64,000 nucleotides of DNA from Candidatus Symbiopectobacterium endolongispinus (GCF_018777385.1 NZ_JAFJYB010000009.1:1-64000), one strand, 5' to 3'; shown: positions 43,885-54,061, counted from the stretch's first letter. Notes: generated by a model not told the origin, from the sequence alone. Translations and numbers: made by a program.

Positions 43885-46386
43885 TTATTTGCAAGGCAGT
43901 AATAGTTGATCTAAATAACTGAGTGTTGCCGGTAGCGTTACCTGGCATTGGGCTTTACCCTCCCAAAAGACGGAGAGTATTTCATTCTCAGAGACGCCAG
44001 TGATATAGGCCTGACCTTGATACGATACCATGGCGACATCGCGGCCTTTGCTGTTTTTGATGCGAGAAGCAAAGGGAGGCGATTTGCCATTTTCCAACAT
44101 AATGCTGGCGAGAATTTTTGCGCCGCTGACTACTATGAATTTTCTGTAGCCAATGGCACCTTCGGTGAGCGTGCCCTGAACCACGTTGGTGGTCGCTTCG
44201 ATATTTTTAGGCAATTTTTGCACATCGATTCGCGTGGAAACGTCATAATAGCTACTGGTGTTGGCAATGACGGCTAGTCCAGCTCGGTTAGTGGTGACTC
44301 GACTTTGGGCAAAAGGCACATCGGGCTGACCATCCGTATCCACCATGATACGGGTTCCGCCATTGTTCCCTTTTGGATGCGCAGCAACACCGTGTTGGGT
44401 TGCCGTGACCAATCCGCGCAATGAACCGCTCAGAAAGGTGTACCGATTTTGCTGCCAGGCAGCGCTGACGCTGGCGTCGGTTGTTGAGGCCAGATAGTTG
44501 TAATTTCCGCTAAGGTAGGTGTTTTCCTGGTCGTTATAGCGCGTGCTCAGATTCCAGTTACTGTCAGACGCACGGTTATTAGTGTACGTCAGAGTTTGAT
44601 TGACATAGCTCACGCGTTCTTTGTCCCGTAAGGGAATTGAGAGACTCAGATAAATGCTGTCATCTGTATGCTGGTTATATGTGGTTTTATAGGCAGACAA
44701 GTTGGCGGAAATCCCTTTTATGTCTCCGAAATCAAAATATTTATTTAACGAAACGCCATAGCGATCTTGCTCAGAAGCATTCCAAAATGTGCTGTGGGTA
44801 TACGTCAGGTAGGTGGACATACAGCTCAGCAGTAATTTGTTATTCTCTGCAGAAAAGTTTTTCGATACCGTTATGCTATAGCGCTCTTTTTCACTGTACG
44901 GCGTGTTGTCATAATTCAGTGCTGACAATAACTGCGGCATGCTCATAAACGTTCTTTCAGAAAAACGGTATCCGGCAAAGCTCACCTGGCTCTCGATGCT
45001 GTCAAATAATTTTGACCAGTTCAGAAAAAAGAGTGTCCCATCAGCCTCGAGGGTGCTTGATCCAGCGTGGCGCGTGACTGTGTGACATCCCCGCCGTGAG
45101 TGCACCCAGCAAATAGAGGTTTTCCCCACACCCGCTGCCCAGGATTGATAGCTGTCAGAGAGCAGTGTGTCCCCGTACACTGACCAAGAACTGCTGAGAC
45201 CCCACGAGGCCTCTGCGGAAGAGAACGCCGGGCCCTCAAAATGGTGATCGTTATTCGACGGTCGCCCGTCTGACAGTTTGTATTGCACATGACCAGGTCG
45301 TGTCAGGTAGGGCAGGTTGGCGGCTTCTGTCTGAAAACGTGAAACCGAGCCATCTTCCTCCGTGACTTCAACATTCAGCGTGCCGCTGATACCGCTTCTG
45401 AGACTCTGGATCGCGAATGGACCGGCAGGAACGGTAGTTTCATGAATCACGCGTCCATTCTGGGTGACAGTGACTCGGGCGTTGGAACGATCAACACCGC
45501 AAATTTCAGGCGCATAGCCACGCATTGCCGGTGGCAACATGTTTTCATTATTTTCTAAGGCAATCCCGGTGAAGCGGTAGCTGTCGAACAGATTACTGCC
45601 TGAAAACATTTCGCCCAGCCGCAGGTCCGCGGACATCATCGGCAGTGGACGATATGCGTAGAATTGATCCCAAGAGAACTGATCTCGCTCTGTAGTACGA
45701 GATTGCTGCCGGAAATAGCGATAATCAGCGCGATAACGCCAGGCTCCCAGATTGAAACCTGCTGCACCATAGCTGCTCAGATAACGATCTGAGCCCATAT
45801 TATTGGTATTACGCCGCGCTGTACCGACCAAATTATAGTCCAGCAACACACCATTTATGCCCTCATCCCATTGTTCAGGCGGTGTCCAATTGGTGTCACT
45901 GTACCGTAGCCAGGCTTGCGGAATGGTGATATCCAAATCGCCCATTCCGATACGATTAGATATTTTTACGCCGGAAATCGGCGTAAGATCGGCACATTCA
46001 TCGTTATTCCATAAAACGATCATGCGACTGGCTTCTTTTGTTAAGGCCAGTTTATTAACAATTTCAGGAGTGATGCAGGCTGTCGGTTTGTTATTATTTG
46101 GCCCAGATGGTAGAAATTGTACCTTAGTTTGCTGAATTTCGCGGCCATTGATTCTGATGGACAGCAGATATTCTCCCGGAGTGACATAGTCCGGATCGGA
46201 AAAGTGGCTCAGGTCAATTTTTTGACGTTCACCCACGTCCAACACGTTAATATTAAATTCTGTTGCATGCAATGCTGAAACGCTCAATGAAAAAATAGAA
46301 ATGCCAAAACGTAATAGAACACGCTTCTTATCTATGCTAGACAGTGTTTTTAACATAATTGTTAGGCCGGTAGTTTGATAAGACAT
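43885..46386 (-). CDS. Fimbrial outer membrane usher with compensating frameshifts
   Basis: 833 residues, near normal usher length. The signal peptide lies within MLKTLSSIDKKRVLLRFGISIFSLSVSALHA (ATG at 46356 is an alternative start). Usher landmarks: FNINVLDVGERQKIDLSHFS, GEYLLSIRINGREI, the plug-domain segment AMRGYAPEICGVDRSNARVTVTQNGRVIHE, and C-terminal SVFWEGKAQCQVTLPATL. Between residues ~420 and 450 the sequence (GKTSICWVHSRRGCHTVT...) is not usher-like. The other two frames there read NLYLLGALTAG and DVTQSRATLDQAPSR. Three small indels (about 45125, 45100 and 45030) sum to zero and restore the frame. One beta-barrel strand region is therefore scrambled. Confidence 0.85.
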   Translation of the reverse strand: MSYQTTGLTIMLKTLSSIDKKRVLLRFGISIFSLSVSALHATEFNINVLDVGERQKIDLSHFSDPDYVTPGEYLLSIRINGREIQQTKVQFLPSGPNNNKPTACITPEIVNKLALTKEASRMIVLWNNDECADLTPISGVKISNRIGMGDLDITIPQAWLRYSDTNWTPPEQWDEGINGVLLDYNLVGTARRNTNNMGSDRYLSSYGAAGFNLGAWRYRADYRYFRQQSRTTERDQFSWDQFYAYRPLPMMSADLRLGEMFSGSNLFDSYRFTGIALENNENMLPPAMRGYAPEICGVDRSNARVTVTQNGRVIHETTVPAGPFAIQSLRSGISGTLNVEVTEEDGSVSRFQTEAANLPYLTRPGHVQYKLSDGRPSNNDHHFEGPAFSSAEASWGLSSSWSVYGDTLLSDSYQSWAAGVGKTSICWVHSRRGCHTVTRHAGSSTLEADGTLFFLNWSKLFDSIESQVSFAGYRFSERTFMSMPQLLSALNYDNTPYSEKERYSITVSKNFSAENNKLLLSCMSTYLTYTHSTFWNASEQDRYGVSLNKYFDFGDIKGISANLSAYKTTYNQHTDDSIYLSLSIPLRDKERVSYVNQTLTYTNNRASDSNWNLSTRYNDQENTYLSGNYNYLASTTDASVSAAWQQNRYTFLSGSLRGLVTATQHGVAAHPKGNNGGTRIMVDTDGQPDVPFAQSRVTTNRAGLAVIANTSSYYDVSTRIDVQKLPKNIEATTNVVQGTLTEGAIGYRKFIVVSGAKILASIMLENGKSPPFASRIKNSKGRDVAMVSYQGQAYITGVSENEILSVFWEGKAQCQVTLPATLSYLDQLLLPCK

Positions 46387-46394
46387 GCGAAATA

Positions 46395-46905
46395 TCAGTG
46401 ATAAGAAATTGTGAAGTTGATAATGGAGTAAAACTCACCGACGGTTATCTGGTTCATATTGGCAATAAGTTTTACAGCAAAGCGAAGCGTATTATCACCT
46501 TCAATTAATTGAAAGTCGCTGCCTTCACTACCGTAAGGAATGGGCGTGTTTGTTTCTGTCAAAAGTTGTAATGCAATACCAGACGCTTCACCAGAAACAG
46601 CCCATAATTGTGGGTTTTGTTGACCGAGAAAAGTAATTTTTGCACTGCTTCCCGATTTATTAATGTCTTTTTCTGCCGCGAGAGAACAGCCTAACAGTTT
46701 TATTTCTATCATTCTCTTTGCTGAGAATGATGGGATCAGCGAACTGGTACTGATCTGTCCAAAATCAATGCGTTGATAGATCGATTCATTAGAGAGAAAA
46801 CAAGGGGGGTGCTGTAATACTTCCCCCAAAAGTTACATCACCTCTTTGCTCATTCCATTCGGCATGGGAATAAACAGGGACGCAAAATAGAATGAAATAA
46901 ATCAC
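46395..46905 (-). pseudogene. Fimbrial subunit, frameshift in a C-run
   Basis: A GTG at 46905 starts VIYFILFCVPVYSHAEWNEQRGDVTFGGSITAPP, a signal peptide plus pilin N-terminal strand. A run of six Cs (near 46806) shifts the frame. The continuation PPCFLSNESIYQRIDFGQIS, then EIKLLGCSLAAE, gives both pilin cysteines, and GEFYSIINFTISYH is the typical C-terminal strand. The open frame from 46829 alone lacks the signal and donor strand. Lies between the major pilin and the usher. Confidence 0.8.
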
Positions 46906-46994
46906 ACGGTATAAAAAAACCTGTTCACCCTATTTCTCCACAATGACATTGTTTAAAGCGGCGTCCGTGCCATTGTTTCCCTAATTACGTACCG

Positions 46995-47456
46995 TTACTG
47001 ATAAGACACAACAAAGTTTGCTGTACTGGTAAATTCACCGGTAGTGATATCAACTTCTGTGCCTGACTGCGGCGTAGGAAGCTTCCCTACATAGGTAGAG
47101 AAAGAGAACGTATTATCACCGTTTGACAGCGGGGAAGCATTGACTGCCGGGGTAGTGCCATCAAACTTGATTTTGCTTCCAGAATATTTAACGGCAATAC
47201 CTGCGCCAGATGCCGCACCATTCAATGCCAGTAATTCACTGTTGGTGCCCGCTGCGGTACCACCATTCTCCAGAACGGCTTTGCTGATTTCACCAAACTC
47301 TACGGTCTGCTGTAAGTCATCCTGATCGACAGGGCACGGCGTATCAATGACTTTCCCCTTGAATGTCACTGTGCCATTATGTGTGTCGGCAGCATTGGCG
47401 CTAAGAATAAAAGTCATGGCGATGGCTGATGCCAGTGCGGCTTTAGTTAATTTCAT
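46995..47456 (-). CDS. Major fimbrial subunit, short and lacking one cysteine
   Basis: 153 residues. Signal peptide MKLTKAALASAIAMTFILSANA, then the donor strand NGTVTFKGKVIDTPCPVDQ and the C-terminal strand EFTSTANFVVSYQ, all typical of type 1 pilins. Pilins are usually 175-185 residues with two cysteines. After EFGEISKAVLENGG the sequence goes directly to TNSELLALNGAASGAGIAV. The strand pair containing the second Cys (F.I.L..C pattern) is absent and only Cys38 or so remains. About 25 residues seem deleted in frame, so the disulfide cannot form. Confidence 0.78.
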   Translation of the reverse strand: MKLTKAALASAIAMTFILSANAADTHNGTVTFKGKVIDTPCPVDQDDLQQTVEFGEISKAVLENGGTAAGTNSELLALNGAASGAGIAVKYSGSKIKFDGTTPAVNASPLSNGDNTFSFSTYVGKLPTPQSGTEVDITTGEFTSTANFVVSYQ

Positions 47457-48068
47457 AAATTATTTCCATACCTTGTTAATATGTTTTGGTTTAACAAACA
47501 CAATAATAAATTACGTTGTGAGAAAAACCGTTTGTGCAGCAAAGCAAAAATGACGGTACAAATAATAGGGTGAGTTCTTTGATAAGTACAACATAATAAC
47601 TATTTTAGTTAAATATAGATAATATTCTGATTATATAAATTTATTTAGGTTTTTATTCTAATTTATGGGATTTTGGCGCGATTAGGTGTGATTTTGTGTC
47701 GTCAGGCTTCTTGAGAGAAAGGGCGCTAAACGTTTTTTATGGAGAGAGTTATGTAAAAATAATTAAAGAACCCTTATCTTATTCATTGTGATTAGATAAT
47801 TTTACATAGCTAGGGTATGATCTCAGCCAGTAGGATAAATAATCTTTGACAACAATGATGTGGCTCCATATCCTGTAAAAATAGAATTTCCTCTGTTGCT
47901 TGTGCCGAATTTAAATCTCCGTTTGATGGAAAAATAGAAGTAATAAATTTTATCTTGAAAAACTAGGCAAGATACTTGTCTGCTATTGCATTATATAATA
48001 CTAAAAAAATGTCGTTATACAGCCTGATTATCTGCTGATGGCAATGACATTTCATTAAGAGGATTGTC
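47457..48068. other. 612-base AT-rich divergent fimbrial control region
   Basis: No gene found. It separates the major pilin (leftward) from the regulator (rightward) and is much more AT-rich than the surroundings, as expected for an H-NS-silenced fimbrial promoter. Several TAATATTC/TTAATTAA-like tracts, but no inverted-repeat switch of fim type was recognised. Confidence 0.5.
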
Positions 48069-48654
48069 ATGATCTATTTTATTAATCAATTAATTATATT
48101 CGATTCATACGAACGAATATTGTCATGACAGGCTCGAGAAGATGAGGCGGTATCGCTGAGTATTCCGGTCTCGCGGTTGTTTGAGACATTGATAGCGAAT
48201 CCAGGCACGTTGCTCAGTCGTGAGTTGTTGATGCGTGAGGCGTTAGAGAAACATGCGCTATCGCCTTCCATTAATAATCTGAACAATTATGTCTCTTTGC
48301 TGAGAAAAGTGCTTCGTGAGTTCGATCTTGATGATGCGATTGTTACGGTACCAAAGTCAGGTATTATTTTTAATATTAGTGATGTCAATGTCATTAAAAG
48401 CAATATAAAAGATAACGTATTGCCGGAAGCGATTGAAACCGATGAGCCAGCTGGTTCACCCGTCGTACCTAAGCTCACTTTTGTCCAGCGTAAAAAAGGC
48501 AAGGGCATTTTTTCGGTGGGGATTAAGTATGCTCACGATTGCTGTGCTATTCCTGGCGTGTTTTAACATGATCGCAGCAAAAGAGACCTATTTCCCTGCC
48601 CGAAGTACGTTAAAGCTGGATGGGAAAGAGTGTGTGACTTATGTTAATTATTAA
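48069..48654 (+). pseudogene. CadC/ToxR-like membrane regulator, nonsense plus frameshift
   Basis: From ATG 48069 (MIYFINQLIIFDSYERILS) an OmpR-type winged HTH should follow, but codon 20 is TGA (48126-48128). The same frame continues QAREDEAVSLSIPVSRLFETLIANPGTLLSRELLMREALE, then SINNLNNYVSLLRKVLREF and VPKSGIIF, the family DNA-binding domain. A shift near 48505 is needed to reach the membrane helix (GLSMLTIAVLFLACFNMIAA) and the short periplasmic end with Cys. Such regulators control adjacent fimbrial operons together with FidL-like partners. Confidence 0.8.
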
Positions 48655-49114
48655 AATTAGAAAAAAATAGCGCTCATGTTCGGCATTCTGGCCTTTTTCT
48701 CTTTAGCGTATGCAGCCTTCTTTTTTTGGGGAAACAGAATCCCTAATCCACTGGTATGTCAGGGAAAAGTAAAATCATCGGGCGTTGAAAGGGGTGAGAT
48801 GGTTCGAAAAGAGTATGATGTGTATATGTATTTGAATGACAAAGAGCGTGCGTTAGTGTTCATCAGTGGTGTTTATGTAGGGAGCGATAATGTGGTTAAA
48901 ACACTTCATCGAACCCTTAGTTTTGACCCGCAGTGGAATGGTAACCATCTAAAAATACGTAATTTCTCTGTAGATAAACACATTAATGACAACGCACCCG
49001 ATGATACCATTCCTCTGGTAGGGGGAAAATGATGTTGTTAAATTTGAAATGTTGATGAAAGACGTCTACTTAATCAGTTCGGTGCATTCCAAGTTGGCCT
49101 GCCAGCAACGCTAA
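48641..49114 (+). pseudogene. FidL-like membrane protein, frameshifted
   Basis: ATG 48641 (MLIIKIRKK) overlaps the regulator gene end by 14 bases. A seven-A run puts it out of frame with the membrane segment MFGILAFFSLAYAAFFFWGN. The periplasmic part reads NPLVCQGKVKSSGVERGEM, LVFISGVYVGSDN and LKIRNFSVDKHINDNAPDD. A second shift at about 49030 leads to FEMLMKDVYLISSVHSKLACQQR with the terminal Cys typical of FidL-like proteins. The regulator/FidL pair matches other enterobacterial fimbrial loci. Confidence 0.72.
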
Positions 49115-49330
49115 TCTGTTTTTTCCGTTAAACGCGGTGGGCGACAATATTGGCGGTGAACACGCGGATAATGCGGAGTATGAATCGGTTGCTGCAACGT
49201 ATAGAAAAGTAAAAATGATAAACTTTGTCTGTAACCTTCCGATATTACGTTTGACAGTCTGCTTTCCTCGATGAGGCAAAAAGCTGTTGTTATCGCCGAG
49301 AGTAATTACTTCATTTTTCAGGAGAATGTT

Positions 49331-49519
49331 ATGGATGTTTCGCATATTGCAGCGCTGGCTACCAGCCTCAATGACATGCAAACACGTAATGAAGCCAGTA
49401 CCCTCGTGTTCAAGAAAGCGTTGGATAACCAAGCTTCTGCGGCGCTCGGTTTGATTGATTCGATTCCGCAGTTGCCTGCTAACCCGGCGATAGGTCGTAA
49501 CATCAATACGACAGCATGA
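49331..49519 (+). CDS. YjfB-family small protein (putative motility)
   Basis: 62 residues from ATG 49331 (CAGGAGAATGTT upstream). MDVSHIAALATSLNDMQTRNEASTLVFKKALDNQASAALGLIDSIPQLPANP and the ending GRNINTTA match the YjfB family (PF14070), small proteins found near flagellar or motility genes in several bacteria. The role is unknown. It stands alone, followed by a terminator. Intact. Confidence 0.75.
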   Translation: MDVSHIAALATSLNDMQTRNEASTLVFKKALDNQASAALGLIDSIPQLPANPAIGRNINTTA

Positions 49520-49565
49520 GGCTGTGATACGGCGAAAGTGATTGAAGTCTCACTTCGGTAACTTT

Positions 49566-49601
49566 AAAAAAGCAGATGTCGATCTCGGCGCCTGCTTTTT
49601 T
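49566..49601 (+). terminator. Terminator after the yjfB-like gene
   Basis: AAAAAAGCAG (49566-49575) pairs with CTGCTTTTTT (49592-49601), with extra pairing possible in the 16-base loop. A T-run completes a rho-independent terminator 47 bases past the stop. Confidence 0.8.
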
Positions 49602-49808
49602 ATTCTCTGCGACTCGCTTGTGGAAAACCCGGCGTTCCTCTCCCCTAAGTATTTTCCTCATCGGTAAAAGTTCGGCTATCAGAAGTGTGAACCCAATCAT
49701 ATTTTATTACGGACAAAAAATGAGCCTTGAATGAGTCAGTATTTGACCTTGATGGTGTGTGTGCTAGCGTAGTTTGATGGTTATGCAAAATACACCAGAG
49801 ACCATATT

Positions 49809-51373
49809 ATGAACTCCAATTTTAAAAACGAAATACAAACGTTTGGGCGCTCCCTATTGCCTATCGCTGTTTTAGCTCCGGTGGGGATGTTGATGGGGAT
49901 ATGCAGCGCGCTGGGGCAAGCATATATGATCGATAAGCTTCCTTATTTTATGAAATGCTTATTGCAAGATGATTCTATCTTCGGTTGGCCTCATCAGCAG
50001 CATCGTGTTCCGGAACACCCCACTGTTGTTCGCCATGGGGGTTGCTTATGGCATGTCGAAGAAAGAAAAAGGGATTGCGGTATTCTCTTCCGTGATTGCT
50101 TATTTGACATTGCTGATCTCAATGCACGTGCACCTCAAATTAATGGGGCAATTGGTCACAGAGAATATGGCTTTTGTCGGGCAGGGGATGGTGCTTGGTA
50201 TACACACTCTGAAAATTGAAGCGTTAGGCGGCATTATTGCTGGTCTGTTGGCGGCGAAAGTCACAGACCGATTTTATCGCTTGCAACTTCCCTTGGCATT
50301 TGCTTTTTTAGCGGCAAGAAGTCGGTCGCAATCCTCTCGATAGCCTTTACTATCCCGGTGGGGGCTGATTATTCCCTTTATCTGGGATGTCTTCACCTAT
50401 GGAATGAGAAGCATCTCTACGGTGATGATGGCACCTTATATCGGTGCTGGGATCTATATGACATTAAACCGTTTATTGATCCCGTTTGGTCTGCACCATG
50501 TGTTGAGTTCGACCGTGCGTTTTACCGAAGCAGGGGGCACCTATCTGATTGATGGTCAAACCTATGTTGGTATCTTGTCCGCCATGAACAAAATCTTGTT
50601 TGAGTTAGGGCCGAACCACCCGGCATGGAATGAATTCATGCCAACCTTGTGCAGCTATATAGCATCGTCGCAGATATTGACCACGTTGTTCCGCGTTCCG
50701 GCGATCGGCCTAGCGATGTATCATATGGCTTATTTCAAGAACAAGAAATTTGCCAAGGGGATGATCCTGACCGTTGTGCTCACGGCGTTTCTGGGTAATA
50801 TCACCGAGCCGCTCGAGTTTTCCTTCCTGTTTATCGCTCCAAAACTTTTTATTATCTATGCCATTATGTGCGGCTTGCTGACCCATACCGCTGCAAATGC
50901 TGGAAGTGTCGATTGGGTATATTCGCGGCACCATCTTTGATTTCGGTATCTTTGGGTTGATGTATGAAAACACCCAGTGGGTAAACCTTATTTTGTTGGG
51001 GGCCGTTAACTTCATTGTGTTTTATGGCGTCTTCCGCTATGCGATTGGCAAATTTGATATCAAGACGCCAGGCCGTGAGAATGAAACGGCGGACAGTGCG
51101 TTGCTGAATAACAAAGAGTACGACAAGGTTGCAGAATTAGTGATCCAGGGATTGGGCGGTAAGCAAAATATCAAACGCGTTGAAAATTGTGTGTCGCGAC
51201 TGCGTATCGATCTTGGCGATCAGAAATTGATGAACCTGGAATTACTGAAAGAGGCGGGCTCTTTGGGCACCTTTATTCCTTCCAGCAATCACATTCACGT
51301 TGTGTTCGGACCGCATGTCGAATTTGTCCGCAATGCGGTAGACGATCACCTCGCCGGCATCACACAACGTTAA
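49809..51373 (+). pseudogene. PTS EIICB of the glucose/GlcNAc family, four frameshifts
   Basis: A sugar permease that phosphorylates its substrate during import. It begins NEIQTFGRSLLPIAVLAPVGMLMG, the usual EIIC start. Frames change near 49950, 50315 (T-run), 50365 (G-run) and 50890. Joined segments read FRNTPLLFAMGVAYGMSK, IPFIWDVFTYGMRS, LNRLLIPFGLHHVLSSTV and FLGNITEPLEFSFLFIAP, the last being the EIIC sugar-binding ITEPLEF motif. The EIIB domain carries the phosphorylated Cys in VENCVSRLRIDL. The ring of downstream enzymes suggests an amino-sugar-type substrate. No EIIA is attached, so it would use the glucose EIIA. Confidence 0.85.
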
Positions 51374-51384
51374 GGAGAAGACGT

Positions 51385-52735
51385 ATGCGCGCTTTATGAT
51401 TCTAAAAGTAAAACCATTGACCATCAGGGAATGAAAGACCTGTTAACGCATGAAGCCAGAGTCCAGTCGTGGCTGGATGTAGAGGCGGCTTTGGCGTTGG
51501 TCCAGGCGAAAGTGGGGATGATCCCCGCTGCGGCGGCAGAGAACATTGCCGCTAACTGCCAGTTGGAACGCATCGATCTCGCCGAGATTGATCGCCTGAT
51601 GCGCCAGATTGGTCATGGGTTTGTACCCGTGATCAAGGTACTGGTTAAGGCGTGTGATGCTGAGAGTGGTAAGTACGTGCACTATGGTGTGACAACCAAG
51701 AATATTCAGCAGACGGCGCACTTGTTTATCGTAAAAAAATTCCACCAGAAGCTGATGACGTTTGTGGATTCTACGTTGGTGAATTTGGCTAACCTGGCAA
51801 AGGCACATAAAAACACCCTGATGGCGGGGCGTACCCATGGCAAGCACGCTTTGCCGATCACTTATGGTTATAAGGTGTCGGTATGGATTTACGAACTGCT
51901 GGCTGCGGTGGATCGCATGCAAGAGGCGGAGAAAAGGGTGTTTACCGTGGTGATGGGCGGTGCGGTAGGCGCTTTCCATGCCACTGGCGAACCGGGCAAA
52001 ACCGGGCAGGACTTGGTCGCCGAACAGCTTGGCATGCATTCAATGCTGGTGCCTTCCCGTAATGCCAGGGTGTTCCGCGCTGAGTACATCAGCAACCTGT
52101 ACCTGTTGGCAACGACGCTGCATAAAATTGCCGAAGAGGTTTACCAAACCTCGAGTGAAGAATTTGGTGAAGTGTCTGAAGCGTTTACCAAAGGCTCGGT
52201 AGGCAGCAGAACCATGCCGCAGAAGGTGAATCCCAAGTTGGCGAAAGGGATTATTGCCAATGCGCAGAAATTATACTCGGTACTGACGGCAACCCTGTAT
52301 GTTTGCCCACGTCCTTTCGAAGCAGACAGCTCGGCCTATTTTATTTTTGATGCCAGCCTGCAAGAAAGTATTGAGTTAATGGCGGAAATTATCCTGCGTG
52401 GGGAAGAACTGACGCGAACGCTGGTCATTAATAGTGAACGCATGCATGACAACGTCATGCTGACACACGGATTAATCAACAGCGAAAAAATCATGATGAA
52501 ACTGGTGGATAAACTGGGCAAAGATCCGGCGCACGAACTGGTTTATAACATGGCGATGCGCAGCACCCATGAACATCTCGAATACAGTCAGGTGTTAAGC
52601 AATGACCCGGTAATAGCGAACCATTTTACGGCGCAAGAAATTGCAGATTTGCTCGATCCGGCCGCATATACCGGGCTGTGCGCCGTACTGGCCGATGAGC
52701 TTGCTGAGCGGGTACTGAAGAGGAATCATGAATGA
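51385..52735 (+). pseudogene. Adenylosuccinate-lyase-family lyase, N-terminal frameshift
   Basis: Fumarase/aspartase-superfamily enzyme of unknown substrate. ATG 51385 with GGAG 7 bases upstream is out of frame by one base with ALYDSKSKTIDHQGMKDLLTHEARVQSWLDVEAALA. Translation from ATG 51431 gives 434 residues lacking the first ~18. The domain is otherwise complete: GRTHGKHALPITYG (catalytic His region), TGEPGKTGQDLVAEQLGM and the signature loop GSVGSRTMPQKVNPKLAKG. The loop differs from the GSSxMPxKxNP consensus by Arg in place of the second Ser. It overlaps the next gene by 8 bases, so translation is coupled. Confidence 0.8.
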
Positions 52736-53948
52736 TGTCGGCTCTGGTGTGATTAAATCCAACCGGATTGTTTTTCCCGACGGCATTAAAGCGGGTTACC
52801 TCCTGATACAGGAGGGAAAAATTTGTGGCTTTGAACCTCACTACACCTCTCACTATATCGATTACAGCGAGCAGATCATCATGCCCGGTTTCGTCGATAT
52901 CCACGTGCACGGCTGGGGGAGGGGGTCTTTTGCTTACAAGGGAAATCAATCCTCCCTCAAATGGATGAGCCACGATCTGGTTAAAGCGGGCGTGACCGCT
53001 TATTTGCCCACGTCCGGTACGATGCCAAATGATTTCCTTGAAGCCTCATTAGTGGCTGCCGCCGATTTTATCGCTACGGCAACTGCTGCTGACGGGGCTG
53101 AAGCCATAGGTATTCATATGGAAGGGCCTTATATCAGCGAGAAGCATCTGGGAATGCAACGGGCTGATTGTTTGCAGCGCCCCAGCATCGCCAGTTTCGA
53201 GCGTTTCAATCAGCTTGCCGGCCATCATACTCGCCTGATGACATTAGCGCCCGAACTGGAAGTGGCGCTGGAGGTTATCCGACATTTGCGCACGCAGGGC
53301 ATTACGGTATCCGCAGGGCACACGGATGCCACTTTTGCCGAAATCACGGCGGCAATAGAGGCAGGATTAAACCATTTTACCCATGCTTACAGCGGGATGC
53401 GTGGCTTCCACCACCGCGAGTTGGGTGTGGTTGGTGCACTAATGTATTACCAGGATACCTACGCGGAAGTGGAGAAACAAAGCGGGATCACGATTAAGCC
53501 AGAAGCTTTCGATTTACTTTACCGATTAAAACGCGATCGGCGCATGGTATTGATGAGCTACTGTATGGGCTACGTGGACTTTCCAGAAGGCTATAAGTTT
53601 TATCACTATCTGCGCAAAGAGACATTTCATATCAAGCAAGGACAATTGGAAATCGCTGCCGACGGGGGGGATACGCGTAAAGTTTGTCCGTGCGATTATG
53701 AAGCGGTAAAACACCTGGAAATGAACTTCCTGGACTCTGTGAAAAATATTGTTGGTCGCCTCGATCACGGATTGGTCTCGGTGGCGAAAATTGCTTGTGA
53801 AAACCCCGCATTTCTTGCTGGCGCCGCAGATCGTAAAGGGGCGCTGTCCCCCGGCAAGGATGCCGATATCCTGGTGCTTGATGATGATCTGAACCTGTTG
53901 GAGGTCTACTGTCTGGGGCTGCGTCAGAAACAGCTGTTTGAAGAGTAA
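52728..53948 (+). CDS. NagA-like amidohydrolase with altered active site
   Basis: 406 residues, related to N-acetylglucosamine-6-phosphate deacetylase. Metal-site elements are present: PGFVDIHVHGWG (H59, H61), GIHMEGPYIS (E132), SAGHTDAT (H198) and NHFTHAYSGMRG (H216/H219). NagA proteins have a catalytic Asp in LVTDAM near residue 273. Here the corresponding strand reads VLMSYCMGYVDF (273-285), without Asp. The preceding ADGIH-type substrate loop is also replaced (AEVEKQSGITIKP). The HTH-free C-terminus NPAFLAGAADRKGALSPGKDADILVLD is normal. Open, coupled to the lyase. It probably acts on another N-substituted sugar phosphate. Confidence 0.82.
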   Translation: MNDVGSGVIKSNRIVFPDGIKAGYLLIQEGKICGFEPHYTSHYIDYSEQIIMPGFVDIHVHGWGRGSFAYKGNQSSLKWMSHDLVKAGVTAYLPTSGTMPNDFLEASLVAAADFIATATAADGAEAIGIHMEGPYISEKHLGMQRADCLQRPSIASFERFNQLAGHHTRLMTLAPELEVALEVIRHLRTQGITVSAGHTDATFAEITAAIEAGLNHFTHAYSGMRGFHHRELGVVGALMYYQDTYAEVEKQSGITIKPEAFDLLYRLKRDRRMVLMSYCMGYVDFPEGYKFYHYLRKETFHIKQGQLEIAADGGDTRKVCPCDYEAVKHLEMNFLDSVKNIVGRLDHGLVSVAKIACENPAFLAGAADRKGALSPGKDADILVLDDDLNLLEVYCLGLRQKQLFEE

Positions 53949-54061
53949 TCCTGCTCACCAGAGGGGTATCCTCGCGCCGGTTGAATTCGGGCGACGTTAC
54001 TTGCCACCTTGGCCCGGACAGTGTGTGTATGCTCCATTTTTTGCGCGCTGTCCGTGCTATG

